64,000 nucleotides of DNA from Marsupella aquatica (lineage: Eukaryota; Marchantiophyta). A model generated the notes under the pieces. It did no database searches and was not told the origin of the DNA. It saw nothing but the letters and a program-made list of their open reading frames with translations. A program made the position numbers and the translations under genes. Below, one piece after another: positions 23,910 through 37,112 of the stretch. The stretch's first letter is position 1; each line of letters begins with the position of its first letter. The DNA lies in the NCBI GenBank assembly GCA_973895155.1, contig OZ316895.1, forward strand, positions 10,912,001 to 10,976,000, in the 5' to 3' direction.

Positions 23910-25736
23910 ACTGAAGTGAAGCTCTAATACACTAGCACTGTTGACAGTTCAGCCCAATTGAGACTATATCCAGTATATTCGTATGGATCGACCCCCACGG
24001 TTCAGCTCAAGAAACCCTATTCGAGCCATACATGCCTTTACATTTGCTGAAAGGAGTCAGTAGATTCACGTGTTTGGAGCAGAATCGCAGAAGAAATCTC
24101 AATTTCGAAGTCGACGATCTGGCCCAGACCGTTGAAGAATCTTCAGTGCATTTGGGTAGCTTTGATAAAACTAGTGCCTACACTGAAACCATGCTCGGTT
24201 TGTATGTTCTTGAGTGATCTCTCTGTCTATCCTTCCATGTCACCCCCACATCAATTTTATTAGGCTTTATCCGCTGTCTGCTTTTGCTACCCTATCCGGA
24301 GCCGTGACGAAGTCGAACATCTACCACAAAGCTTTCAATTTGTTTTGTCCATTCATTTGGGATCATGTTTTATCTGAATGTTGTCATCATGAAGACCCCA
24401 TTCTGTGCAAGTCTGTTGCCGTATCAAGGTCAGGTATCACATTCTTGTTGTCCAGAAGGCTCTTGTTGTCCAGAAGGAAATTTTGCAACTTGATGATTAA
24501 TCATAGTCGATTCTTTTCCCTTGCAACTTACACTCATTCCATAAAATAAAACAGAATCCAGTGAGGGGACAGGTCACAAAGGAGCATGATTGGTCGATTC
24601 TTAGAAGATCTATGCTTCATTTCTCAAGTATGCCTCACACTCTAAGAAGTATATGCATAGGATGGATATAGCATTACTAAAGCGTGAAAGGGAATATCAA
24701 TGAGGTTTGAGTACTATCGAGAGCTCCCAGGGAAGGTCTTAAATGCATACAAGACACTGTTGAACTGAGAGACTTCCCCCCTAAAGCTGTCTAGACTGCA
24801 TGGAAATGTAAAACAAGTGTAGAACTTCACTCCTGTAGTTTACTTGCATAGGGCGTGCTCCCCTACCTACTGTACTACTACGGTGGATTAGCACTCTGGT
24901 TAGCTCCCTTAGAGATCTACTGTACGGACCCGGCACTGCTGTTTTCTGGAAGATCATCCTTTCGACCTACTCATGATCTTTCTCACCTCTCATCTCTGAA
25001 TTCGCTGGGTTTAATGTTCTAACTTGTGAATCTACAGCCCATAACTCAGGACAGATACTCGCATCGCTGAATCCGCTCAAAATTCTTTCCTGACAACTTA
25101 CTCTGTTTGATCGGCTGGTGGCCACGCTTCCCTTGATGCAGCTGCTCGACTTGCAACTACAGCCGGGCCATTGAACATGCAAGGACTCTCTAGAGCAAAT
25201 TTTTCAAAATCAAGTAAAGATTGTTGAAAGTTCAAGAGGCTGTAATTGGGTCACCTCACATCGTCCTCTCTATTGGTTCATCTGCACGCGACAATCAAAC
25301 TGGGTTTTTCTGGGCAGCAGAAACAATTAAATCGGGTTCAACATATAAATAGTCGATTACAGATTTATCAGTTTCTCATGACTCTGGCTCTTCAGCCGAG
25401 AAACGAACCAGATCAAAACGTATGTAGTCAAAACAATTATAAGCACCGCAGTAGAACAATTACAGTCCCTATATATAGATCAATATGCAACCTGGCTTGC
25501 GCTGACTGTCCAGCCCACAAACGCTGTTACAACTGCTTAGCGTCCCAACACAGTTTTTCAGGCGTGGTGGCACATTAGGCCAGTATGATCAGTCTCATTC
25601 GTACTGCAAGACTATGAGCTACTATTCGATTACTTTCAGTACGGAGATACGGAAGGTCTGCGCCCTTCTGAGACCTCTACAGTACTATAAACTTGTCTCT
25701 ACTACAGTACAATAATGTAAACGTTCTGTTTTTCAG
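23910..25736. other. intergenic between DUF2256 gene and invertase 2
   Basis: Contains a small CTCTTGTTGTCCAGAAGG duplication (about 24435-24480) and otherwise unrecognised sequence. The last ~100 bp are the invertase 2 3' flank, which resembles 63.77-63.86 kb. Confidence 0.5.
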
Positions 25737-28700
25737 TTACATGGTAGTCATGTTCACGGAATTCATGTGGTAGACGTCCAAGCTCTTGACGTTGATGGGA
25801 GTGGTTCCGTTGTTGAAGAGAAAGAGACGCACTCTCGAGCCAATGGCCAATGTCGGGTAGACTCGCGATGTGATTGCAAACCTACCGCCTTGCACAAATG
25901 TTTCAACGATCGAATGATCAACCTGCATATACACACAAAACGGGTTGATTATTTCGTAATGTAAAGACAAGCTGTGCATTTCATTAACCAACACCCTACT
26001 CAAGACTCTGGTTCTAGTGTCCGTTGTTTTTTGGTTTTTGCATGGTACCAACTTGATCCTACTTAATATTTCACTGTCAGTTGACCAACCGACATCTGCA
26101 ATAGATTGCCACGCTTTAGACAAGGACTTGGAGTTGCGAGCCATTTACTTTCTGACTAGGCCAAGTAAGAATTTATAAGTACAGAATTATTTGTAACAAT
26201 TACTGATCTTTTGATGCTAACTCTAGATGTAATTGAGTTGCGGTGCGACTCACGGTGAACCAATCGCCATTGAACCTGAAGGTCAAGCCCCAGCCGGGAA
26301 AAGGGAGATTGCAAGCCAAGAGTGAGGGCACGATACTGTGTGTTGAACATTATAAATATGGAGCGTGAGGGTAAGGGTTTAGCGAGTACTCACAAGGATT
26401 CGTAAGGATAGTTCATCCTCTTCCGGCAGGAGTGTGACATAGCTTCCGTAAACAGTTTTGTCCAAGTCTGATGCCAGTGACGACCTGCAATGTGATCACA
26501 ATTCCATTATTTTTCATTGGGACAGTTCAGTTCATGGGAGACTAAAGCTCTACATAAGATTCCCCCAGACTACGAATTATAAGAAAGCAAGTGTTTTCAA
26601 ACCGGGGAGAGATCAATCCAACCAAGCATTTCAGTGAAATTAAACTTAGATTCGCCTTCCTGACTTCACAATAACGCCTAGACTGACGGAAGAATCCTCC
26701 TCATGTGAACTCAGCCTTCTACATTTCTAGTCGAAGGCTGAGTTGATCGTCAATGTTCATTTACATAACGACTAAGTAGCACCCTAAAACGGGATCCAAA
26801 TCTACTGATTGTAGAAGTCCCCCAATCAAATTACTTTCACACAATTATGCACCGACTTATTATTTCGTAGTCAATAATGTTGGCTGGACCCATACCAGAA
26901 ATAAAGAAAGATAAAACAAACGAGACAAACTTTGATTCTACACAAATTCCACTGAAAATTTTAAACAGGGTGTCGATTCGCCATCGCGACTCCATGCAAA
27001 GCAAACTCCACTGGAGTAGTACGTTTCAATCACAGGAAGATCAGAGAGTGCATGTTAGAAAGCTGGTTTGTACATAATAATAATAATTCTCACCTGCTCT
27101 GGTCGCTGCAGGCTAGAGTGGCCCATCTCCCATCGTTCAAAAGCGAGATATAGAAGAACACACCCGTGTGCTCAATCAGCTTCTCATCTGCGTGGACGAG
27201 CAGTCCGAACGGACCGTAGACACCTCTATGACCCGACCCTCCCTGGTCACAGTCGAAATCTACCGGCTCCGGCTCCCCGTGTACGTTGCTGGTATCCGGC
27301 CTCTCAAACACGACGACGATGTCCAACTGCATGTACAGCCCACATTTGAGAGCGTGAGTTTCCAATTATGCTCGATGAAGTTAATATTGGAGAGTCACAA
27401 GACGTGGGTCACAATCCGTTGTAACAGCTAAAATTTCTATATTGCGACTAAGTTTACTGGTCATAAGTCGTAGGTCTGCACATGACCTAAACGTTATCCT
27501 CGAGATCTTAAACTAGAGGGCTTCAACCAATTATCGTCTTAAAACCAGATGGAAGTACGGCGGATTGCTGAAGCTAAGCCATAAGCCCAGAACTCTCGAG
27601 TCTCGACACTGGTCTTGATGACAGCTTCTGTACAGTATTGATATAACAACAATCAGGAAGTTTCCGCGCAAGTCGTGTCAGTCATGGACCAAATGTTCTT
27701 ATTGTCTTTGTACCCACGCTGGATCGGTACATCGAGGACGGGACTTTGAAGTTGGACTGGTACCGGAGGCGCTATCAACATCATACTACTGTAGTATTAC
27801 CAGCACGTTGTGCCATATGGTGCCACTCGTACAGCAGAATTGATATAAGTCCAACAGATTGAGCAGACCGAAACTAAGTCCTCCTTTGTCCTCGATGGGT
27901 TGAAGTACAAGCTTGCAATTCCGAAACAGGGGATTCTTCTTTCTTCGAACAATCAGCTCAGGGGTAGTTCCGGAGCCGAGACTGCCATGGTTGAAATTAC
28001 CTGCTATATCGATGTAGACCCGCTGTCCTGCTTGGGGAGAACGCTTCTATTAAGTTCAAACGTAACTATATTGCTACACATCCGAGACTACTCCAGCGGG
28101 TGTGAGATTACTTCTGTGGAGGTACAGGTCATGGTTAAGGATATAATTGTACATGTACATAGGTTCTATTGTATTTGAGATCACAGGTGTTGTTCATCCA
28201 CAGAAGAGCTCTGTCGAGTAAAACTTACAGTAGATGGACGAAGTATATCTCGTGGATCGGGTCACAATCGTAGATCCACAGCCGCTGGGACAGTCTTAGC
28301 AGCGGCTCTAGATTTTTAAAAGTGGGCTAGACGGCAGCTTGTCAAGCCAGCAGCTAGGCAGATGGCGTGCCACAAGCGAGTTAATTTAGAGAAACGAACC
28401 TGGGCGAGTGTGAGTCATGTTTGTGTTTACCTGATTTCCATTCCCTCCCACTACCTCGATAGCGTCTGTTGGCTGCAGCTTAATATCTCGATGACTCGTC
28501 TTTTCTCCACGAAGTGCCTCCACTTCCTCAACCGGCCATTGCAGCAAATTTGTGGACGTCATGCCATCCAGCCACAACACCCTGGGAATCGCCTGTTTAG
28601 CCACTCCAGAATATGAGTACAGCCATCATCATCATTTATATATGATATAATCAGTCTAGAACGGATCAAACTACGTGCCCTGCACTAATTAACAGCAGAA

Positions 28701-30796
28701 TTAGAACCGTGATTGACTGACTATTGTTGTTAAAGCAGTAAAGGGATCCATTTATCGGAAAAGAAATCGGACAATCTGGTCCTTGACGAACGTTACGAGA
28801 TTCAAGAACCACACCTGAACAGATGCCCATCCTTTGACTGCTTGGTCGTCGAGGCTATCCGATTCATTGGCCCAGCCCCACAAAATACGCCTGCCGGTGC
28901 TAGTATCGTAGAAAGACTTGGAGGCATAGAATTTCCCATAATCATATCGGTATCCACTTCCTATATCCAGAGAATCGTCATCAATAGTGAAAGTATGGGT
29001 TTCGGTGGAGTAAGTGCCGATACAGTAGTGATCTTGCAACCAATCCTGCACTCCAGCCTTCAACACGTACTTGTACTCATCTTGATAGGTTTCTGCTCGC
29101 AAGACGGAGTGATCCAGCCCATTTTGGCCTTGCACGGAAACTGGAAAGAAATCGACGCATTCCCACATCCCCAAGTCGATGCCCTCGCGCAAGTACTTCT
29201 CCAGCTCCCAATGGAAAAAATCATGGCTCTTGTAAAGCAAAGCCACGCCATCCCTGGTTCCATCGGCATTATCTCTCTTCGCTCCCACAGTGAGCCTCCA
29301 GAGACCATCTTTCTCGAGCCAAGCAGTCGTGGGGTCTCTAAAGTCATTAGCTTTGATTCCCTTGGGATTATAGAGGATTGGATTGGCATCTACTTTCTTC
29401 CAATTCCGTAGCAGAGGATCGGAGGGATCGACAGGCAGGGCGAGGTTCTGTGTCTCTTCAAAAGTATTGTTAACCATATTCCGTGCGCCCGTATAGACGA
29501 TGGCAGGAGTTCCGTCTTCGAGAATGGTGGCCGAACCAGAAAAGACCCCATCTTCGTCATACCACTTGTCAGGGCTGATAGCCACTTCCAGGTGGAACCA
29601 GTGAATTAGATCGGTGGACACCGCGTGACCCCAGTGGATATCTATCAAATCGACGCCGTTGGGATTGTATTGATAGAAGAAGTGGTAGTAACCCATGTAA
29701 TACATCGGCGCTGCAAATCAATGGAGTTAAATTAAGTGTTAGTGCAAAGAGGAGGGCGCTTTCAGATGCCAAGAAATCTTCATTTTCCAGAAAAATTATA
29801 GCAAGAATTTTCGGAGCTCGCCAATCTCGACGAAGATATTTCGCGAGTGACATAGTGCAATTGGCGTTGTACATGTAGTTGCGAGGATGAACGGGGGATG
29901 AATGTCCTTCAGGGTTAAGAGGATCATCATGAATTACGACGAGAATCTAGAGAGGTTAGCTAGACTTCAAGATCTCGTTAGCCGGAGACACATCGTCTCA
30001 TGACAAAATAACAAAGTTATTTCGCGAATTCCGAAAACCATGAGATAATCCTTGTCGCTAAATGTTACTGAGTTTGCATCCATCATGTACCGTCATAGTT
30101 TTCCAGTCATTTCTCATTTACGTGGACATTCCATCGAAGTTGCACCGTTTTCAAAGGAAGGGTGGGCCACGCATGAATTGTGCTGGAGCTCACCATTTGG
30201 ATCTGTTGACAGCGTGCAGCAATAAGTAGCACCCATCGTCCAGTCCATCAACAGCACGAGACAAAGGCAGCAAGTGCACTCATTAGAACGATACCAATAA
30301 CCTCAATTTGGCATTGAAATCAGCAGGGTGAGGGGAAGTAATAATTACAACAAGTCGAAGAGTAGCGGGCGAACGCCTGAACAAAATCACAACTGCTTGC
30401 TCCCATCGAGAAGGAATCATACGTACCATTCATCCAATTCCTTTCAGGCTGAAAATGGTAGCCCGTGCGTGATGGTATATAGGATTCATTGTCGTGCTCC
30501 TGAGATTCATCAGCCACGACGTCTGCTTGTTCTACTCCTCTCAGACCGTGTCCTCCTTCACTCTCCCAACGTAAGTTATAAGAAACAGCTGCCCCGAACA
30601 GGAGCAGGGTCGCTGCGATGCACGTCACGAGGTGCACAGTCCTGCCTTTCCGAAGAGCACATCCGGATCGGGATTCATCTGCTGGTAATCCAGCTAGTGC
30701 GACATAATCCGCATTCACTAGATAAATTTTTGAAGCATCTTGTGGCTCACTACCAACAGCGACGAGCAAGGCTGCCTCTACATCAGATGTCGCCAT
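25737..30796 (-). CDS. vacuolar acid invertase 2 (beta-fructofuranosidase, GH32)
   Basis: Same enzyme class as the copy at 6.7-10.1 kb. Seven exons (minus): 30796-30427, 30202-30194 (9-nt mini-exon ATCCAAATG), 29710-28815, 28592-28431, 27326-27094, 26484-26394, 25922-25737 (TAA); 648 aa. It has the cytosolic EAALL dileucine-type motif, a single anchor around residues 50-75, nucleophile D124 in NDPN, FRDP, and GMWECVD with vacuolar-type Val. Compared with invertase 1 the region of exon 5 is split by one extra intron after CSDQSR. Exon 4 (162 nt) and the last exon (186 nt) have the same lengths in both genes. The sucrose-binding box reads VFSGSATIL, with Phe where invertase 1 has Trp. Introns reach 1104 nt. 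Confidence 0.96.
26708..26744. repeat. perfect 12-bp inverted repeat in invertase 2 intron
   Basis: AACTCAGCCTTC (26708-26719) and GAAGGCTGAGTT (26733-26744) around a 13-nt loop, inside the intron between the two halves of exon 5. Confidence 0.7.
30194..30202 (-). other. 9-nt mini-exon of invertase 2
   Basis: ATCCAAATG bounded by AG and GT. It encodes the Asp-Pro-Asn core with one base from each neighbour. Same design as in invertase 1. Confidence 0.93.
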
Positions 30797-31010
30797 TCTT
30801 CAATCCGAGAGCCGTCCCCTAGCAATGTGCTCCACCTCTTCATGCACGGCCCATCTACCGTTCTTAAAACTTCTGGGCTGTCAGTATTATTATGTACACT
30901 TGACAAGATGTATGCCTTCACGTTTTTGAGTTTTTCCACCAAAGGAAACCTTACGGGAGACGGGGAGAGGCACTTGTTCTTCTAAAGTTAGAGTCGTGAC
31001 AAACGAAAAT

Positions 31011-31060
31011 CTCTTTGCACTGAAGGTTAATAATGCGAATCCCTTGTATGAAGGAGCCAG
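31011..31060 (+). repeat. dispersed repeat, copy c
   Basis: CTCTTTGCACTGAAGGTTAA, then TAATGCGAATCCCTTG and GAAGGAGCCA, related to 12291-12344 and 14543-14598. Confidence 0.45.
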
Positions 31061-32534
31061 TGTTGTAAAGTTCGTGACCAATCAAACACTCCACATCAGC
31101 AAAGTTCGTGACAAATTAAACAATTCGCATCAGCAGGAAAAAAACCAGCCCTACATTGCCAGAGTTGTTGTAAAGCCAACTGCAACCGTTTGCACTCATT
31201 ATACTTCATTGTAGTATACTGCACAGATACATTCTGAGAGCGAATAATAAGATTCGGTGCAACGAATCCATGGAAGCCCCTTCACCGAACTAACGAAGTG
31301 TCGGAAGCGGCTCTCTCTTGCCCACAACGTGCGTCCTGCTTGGCCGGTGAAAACCAAGAAATCAATGGCGTACCTTTTATTCATAGTGTGGTCGGTGAAA
31401 CCCAAGAAGTGCCAAACGCTGGCCACCCATTTCAAAATTGCCGTTCTGACTCCTGTACGCAGCTCCTTCCCGCTTCCCAATCAGTCGTCGTCCACAGGAT
31501 TTTGACATTCCATCATCTAATAATAATAAAGTCTGCGGAGGGTGATGTCAGTCTCTTGTGCTTACATCAGTACACTGGCAAGCATTTGTTCTCTTTTCCA
31601 TCACCTCGATTGGTCACTGGACGAGAATGAATATATTTCCGCAAGCACAGGATCCGATGGGACGGACAGAAGGTGCACTTGGTCTTGTTCGTTCCAATGT
31701 CAGTCACCTTCCAAACAACGATTTCAGATAGGTTGTTCTGAACACCAGCATTCAATTTCAGTGATCTTTCCAATCAATCTTTCGATTGCGGATGGGTCAA
31801 TTGCAACTAATCTATTTCTCTTTGAAGTTTTCGGGTCAACTAGCCAACAGCTTGAATGAATTACTTCCCATCCAACATTAGTTTCTTGTTAACACTGGAA
31901 CTCTTGTTTCGGGACATTCCAAGGTAGTTCACCGGATGTAGTCGCTTGGCAAATTAACAAGTGAATTACACTCATCAACAAATGAACAAATCCGAGATTG
32001 CGAAAGGACAATGTTGGCCTGTTCACAAGGGAGACTTAGTCTGCAGGCCAGAGACCAAGTCCAACATTGAGCTTCAAAACCAATGGAGATACTTTGATGA
32101 CCAGAACATTATTCATTTGTCAATAATGAATACTTTAAAAACCTTCCATAAGCCTGTTTTATCTTTTTATTTTATTTTATTTTTGTCGAAATGGGAGGAA
32201 ATACAATTAGACTCCTCCATCCCAATGTGGCAGTTTTTTCGTAGGGAACCAGACCAGGGTGAGCCCCAACTGATCCGACAGGGAGAGCAGGGCCACAAAG
32301 TGGACGACCAGGGGTCGAGGCCAACAAAGTGGATGACCAGGGGCCGAGCAGATATCTTATTTCTTCTTCATCCACCTGCTATTGCACAAAGTTGGTGCCA
32401 AGTGCTGGGAAGTACAGGGCGGGTCCCAGGAGAGCACTAAAGTCACTTCCAGAGAAAGTCTCTCGACGATGCAATGGCCCTCCAGTCCTCCACCTTATAA
32501 AGCCACTCTCACTGGGGATGATATCTTTTGCATC

Positions 32535-32630
32535 GAAGGCAGAGTGTCATAAAGTGCGTGGAGGCATAAAGTGAAGGCAGAGTGTCATAAAGTGCGTGGA
32601 GGCATAAAGTGATAAAGTGCCTGAAGGCAG
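32535..32630. repeat. about 37-bp tandem repeat
   Basis: GAAGGCAGAGTGTCATAAAG followed by TGCGTGGAGGCATAAAGTG, two full copies and a decayed third. Confidence 0.75.
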
Positions 32631-33639
32631 AAGTCAGCAGCCACTGATGGTGATTCGACCCGTCTCCCAGTCTCCCAGTCTCCCATTTTTGTGAGATACT
32701 AATCTCCACAAGGTCTAACTTGATACTACACCTTGCTGTAGCCGCCCCTATATACACGGATCCATCCAAGTAAATGATTCCATGGACGGAGAACTTTTTT
32801 AGTGTTATGGAATCTTGTGATTGGTTGTGCATCACCTAGTGTTTTCCATCGCATATAACACTACAATACGCTGCCTTACAAAATGAGAAAATATTCTAAT
32901 TGATCTTCGCTCTCCATTGAAGACTGATTATACTAGAACAGAAAAGTCACACTTTCAATTCCCCCTCTACATACACCCCCTCCAAGGTGTGTGGACCATT
33001 TGTGTGGGTGTCATGTAATGGTGGGAGTACTGGTTATTGTTGGGCCTCTGGCTAGCGGCTTTGTGGTCCTGATTCAACCCACTCTCTTTCTTGGTATGGT
33101 TCTTGTCTGAACCTCAAGAATCTTCCCCCTAGTGGGCTACCCTACAGGGTGCATATTCCAAAGTAGAAAGTCTATCCTCTGTTGGATGGGTCAACTTTAG
33201 TTATTCAAGGCAAAAAAAATTAAGAAAAATAGTTGTAGTTTGGTTGGGATGCCATGTTGGGTGAAATTTTAGTCTCGAGGGTTGCTTACTCGAAGAAATC
33301 CTTGAGACTCAACCTCAAAGGATGAGACAAATGATTATCTGTGAGGTGTGAGACACATCTTGGGAGGGAAAGAATCATCCTTTCCGTTTATAATCTTACG
33401 TATATACTCCTCAAAAGACACACCAAAATCTGTCCCATTAAAAGGTGCCATTAATATGTGTTCATTCGCTCATCCAGTAAGAAGAAAAACCATTTCTAAA
33501 ACGAGAAAATGTCCTTCTTCCTAGGTCCATGTGTATCCTTCCCCTTAAAGCAGTCTTAATCCTCTCCTCCACCCTAGAAAATGTAAAACAAATCAAAAAC
33601 TACAACACAAGGTTGTGCCTTTTTATACCATGGTATTCT

Positions 33640-33695
33640 CTCAAATTTGGCGGGGCATTTTGGGTTAAAACAAATAGAATTAAATAAACCAAAAC
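33640..33695 (+). repeat. dispersed repeat pair member (with 43178-43240)
   Basis: CAAATTTGGCGGGGCATTTT and the following GGGTTAAAACA/CCAAAACA segments match 43178-43240. Confidence 0.5.
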
Positions 33696-36300
33696 ATGAA
33701 TTCTTCTATTGAATGTGAAACTAGTATGTGGGTTCAGCTCAATTTTTTTAACACATTGGTAATATTATATTTGTTTATTTTACTAACTCTCTTTCCTGGT
33801 CTTCCTGGTTATCAAGTCTGCCAAAACTCTATGATGTGCCCAAATACAGTGCCAAGAATTTGGAGCTTTTAGCGTGCTACATAATATTGTCATCCTTTGT
33901 TTGTCTCCACCTCTCTCATGTTCTTTTCACCTCTCTATGTAATTCACATTGCAACTCCTCACTGTAGCAATCACCTGGCTTGGTCGAGTAACAAATTATT
34001 CATCACAAGGGTGAGCAACGAACTATCTTGAAGGCAAGGAGCTAGGCAATCACCTGCACTTCATTGTCTTGCAATGTTTTTGTGCAATGGATAATTATGC
34101 ATTGGACTTGTCTATAAAATTATGAGATGTTTTTAAAAGTATTTGAATTTTGCATAATAAAAGTTGACATCACTAATAAACAAATTCATAAACTCAAAAA
34201 CTATTTATAGCATTGGTTTTTTAATTGTTTTGTGGGACACAAGTATACTTTTTGTTTGAAAAGTGTAATTTATTCATCATGATTTGTCTAGTAATGACAA
34301 AAACAAAATTCTTATCAATTTTAATGGCAAATGGAAACAAAGAATCATAATGATCATGTTGGGAAGAGAGGCAATTTTAATGGCAAATGGAAACAAAGAA
34401 TCATAATGATCATGTTGGGAAGAGAGTAACTTTTTATACAGGCAGCTTCACGAGAGAAGAAACATACTAATTTCATTTCTGTTTTTTAAATGTATGTTTT
34501 ACTAATCAATAGAAAGTCATAGCCTTATTTTTGTAGAGATCTAACACTATAATACTCAATGCCTCTCTTTTTAGTTTTCGTTCATTTATGAAAAGTGCAA
34601 TAGGCGGGAATGATTCCCTGCCAATGGATCATCTTACATTTTTTGCAGACCGTTAGATGACAAAAATAAAGTGTCATGGTGTTATAGGGATGTGGGGATG
34701 ACTCGCATGCCTTGGGATGAGGATGTTACTTTTGAGTGCCATTGGATTAAAAAAAGTAGTTCAGAGCAAGTACGAGGAATGTGAGTATGGGGTCCAATGG
34801 GATAGGGATGGTTGTCAGTGACAGGTACGAAGGAATAGGAGGGAGTGACATGTATGAAGGAATAGGAGGGAGTGACATGTAGAAGGAATAGGAGGGAGCA
34901 CAAGTTAGTGCATTAAAAATGTCAGAGTGGATAGTGAGGTAAACATGTGTGTTGGCAATGGGGTACCACACTGGAAAAGGTGTGAGGTACAAAGACATGT
35001 ATGGTACAAAAACAAGGTAACTAAGCGAAACAAAAAATTAATACATCCTAGATACCAAGTCACTTATAATACAAAGGCAAGGAAATCAGTGGGGAGAGAA
35101 TATAAAATTTTAAGATCCCAAGAGTGAGAGCGAGGTCACAATTCTATTCTGCATTTAGAGGAAAGATGTGTCAATAAACTCTATTCCAAAATATACGAGG
35201 AGGATACTTAATACATCAAATTGCCCCCAAGGCCACAAATAGACTTTCTAAATATTTGTTTTTGGTGGGGGAATGATTTTCTCTGTTTAGTTAGATTTTG
35301 AAGAGGGTGCCCGGCGATTAGTTTTTCTCTTTGTTTTTTGTGAGGGTAGTTTTTGTGGCCTCTCTTTGATCTCTTCTTTTTTCAACATGTTTTATGCACA
35401 ACTTACTTCTTTATGCTCCACACATTTTGTTCTTGACATATTTTCCATTTGACATCTTTCACACCCAGTTGTGTTTTCTCTCTGTATCCTTTGCATGCTA
35501 GAGATATTTTCTACTTGGCATCAAGTACTATAATATGCAATTTGGCCAATTCTGGGGGGATTGTCTGCTTACAAACTCATAACGAATGGACACAATCTTG
35601 ATTGTCTGCTAAAAACATGTAGATGCGTGCCCTTCTGAAGCTCTTTGATCATGAGCCCGATTATTTTTGTCCGTTCATCAAATGAGCCAATCTACGGCTC
35701 AAAATGCAGATCTTTTTTAGATCTACGTCTCAGAAATAACCAGATCATCATATGATAAAAATGAGGGAGAAAAATGATAAAACAATCCAAACAATCTCAT
35801 TCTGAATTTTTGGGCAGGTCGGGCAGGGACGGGTGACTGGGCAAACCACTGGGCAAATATTCACACAATATTCCACTACTATTAATTTTCTCAGTCCTTT
35901 TCCGGAAGGGTCAAAGAAAGACCTACATGGCGGTGGGCGTAAAGTTGCTCCTGGGAGAGTGATGACGTGCAAATTGTAGTGGCACTGGCTTGCTGATTCT
36001 CATAGCCAAAGAGGTATTTTTACTTGCTTCCACATATTCAGGGATGGCCATTTTAATTTTTCTAGACCTTCATGTTTCATGGAGAAGAGGGTGGCCATAT
36101 TAATTTATCCAGGCCTAATTAAATGTACTTTGTGATTTTTCTCTTCAAACTTCTGGTGTTTTATAGAGAAGAATACACTATAGAAAACATCAATGTGACT
36201 ATTTACAAAAGTTTGATCAGTTTAAGCTTCGGACTGTATTTGACTAATATCTAGCCAAAACATGCCGTTAAGGGCGTGTTTCAACAAGTAACACCAATAG
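33696..36300. other. AT-rich intergenic DNA
   Basis: Contains a perfect 56-bp duplication (34316-34427) and three copies of GAAGGAATAGGAGGGAG (34828-34900). No gene recognised. Confidence 0.5.
34316..34427. repeat. perfect 56-bp tandem duplication
   Basis: CAATTTTAATGGCAAATGG...GGGAAGAGAGG is repeated without mismatch, so it is recent. Confidence 0.9.
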
Positions 36301-36354
36301 CAAATTAAAGCATTTTACTCAAGAATATGAGAACCCCGGGGGAGAGATTGGAAG

Positions 36355-36546
36355 TTGATTGCAAGCTATATGCCCATAATAGGGAAGCCAGAAATGCAAG
36401 ACGCCCCCAACAATAGTGCACAAGAGGGGACTGAAGTTTCTGAGGTGCCACAACCCAATGTCACGGACCCTTTGGTACAAGAAACAAGTGTGGCAACATC
36501 AAGTGTCAGAACCCAAGCGAAGCTATTAAAGGCCAACCGCGAGTAA
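36355..36546 (+). other. open frame of unknown origin upstream of the Copia element
   Basis: A 63-codon frame ending TAA at 36546, Ser/Thr/Gln/Pro-rich, no domain recognised. Could be a fragment of a captured or transposon gene. Low support. Confidence 0.15.
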
Positions 36547-36623
36547 TATGCAAGATACCATGTTTGCATCACTTTGAATCTTGCCCTCACCTCCACATCT
36601 CGCCCTCTCCTCGACATCTTGCC

Positions 36624-37098
36624 TGTTGGGTATTTACTCTTACGTCTAGGTTAGGTATGACGTGGTTGGTACAACAACGTGGGTTAGTACAACTACGTGG
36701 TTAGGTACAACTACGTGATTAGGTACAACTATGTGGTTAGGTACAACTACGTGATTAGGTACAACTACGTGATTAGGTACAACTATGTGGTTATATACAA
36801 CTACGTGATTAGGTACAACTATGTGGTTAGGTACAACTAAGTTGCACACTATATCATAAGAGGCATGTGTGCTTGGAGAGGTAGAACCAAGGCTCATTGT
36901 TATGGAGCCACTTGAGAGATAGGGAGAGCTTACACTGTGGAGACTCGGTATAGTTGACGGGCTTAGAGTTCAGTAAAGCTCTCTTGTGTGTTCCCGTGGA
37001 CGTAGCCTCAAGGAGGTGAACCACGTATCTCTTGTGTCGACTATTGTGCGTTGGATGGTTCATGGGCTTGCCGTTGCGATCGTCGTCTATACTCAACA
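36624..37098 (+). repeat. 5' LTR of the Copia element, with internal minisatellite
   Basis: Starts TGTTGGG and ends CAACA. At about 36655-36840 it contains a roughly 18-bp repeat (GATTAGGTACAACTACGT / GGTTAGGTACAACTATGT), about ten copies. Confidence 0.93.
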
Positions 37099-37100
37099 AT

Positions 37101-37112
37101 TGGTATCAGAGC
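37101..37112 (+). promoter_or_regulatory. primer-binding site for initiator-Met tRNA
   Basis: TGGTATCAGAGC, complementary to the 3' end of plant tRNA-iMet, two bases downstream of the LTR. Confidence 0.95.

Larger units (their letters stand above)
30797..33639. other. intergenic upstream of invertase 2
   Basis: Includes the invertase 2 promoter region, dispersed repeat copy c (31011-31060) and a short tandem array at 32535-32630. Frames near 31.3-31.86 kb lack motifs. Confidence 0.5.

Noticed and set aside
24060-24100. Similarity to 63565-63600 (TTCACGTGTTTG, CGCAGAAGA)
   Set aside because: Only about 35 bp match, and the distance to the invertase 3' ends differs, so I cannot claim a shared duplication block.
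28842-29411. 189-codon plus-strand frame
   Set aside because: Antisense shadow of invertase 2 exon 3, which has clear GH32 motifs on the minus strand.
36251-36281. CTAG next to a short hairpin as a Helitron 3' end
   Set aside because: The hairpin is only a few bases from CTAG and the flanking base is not the expected T, so the boundary rules fail.
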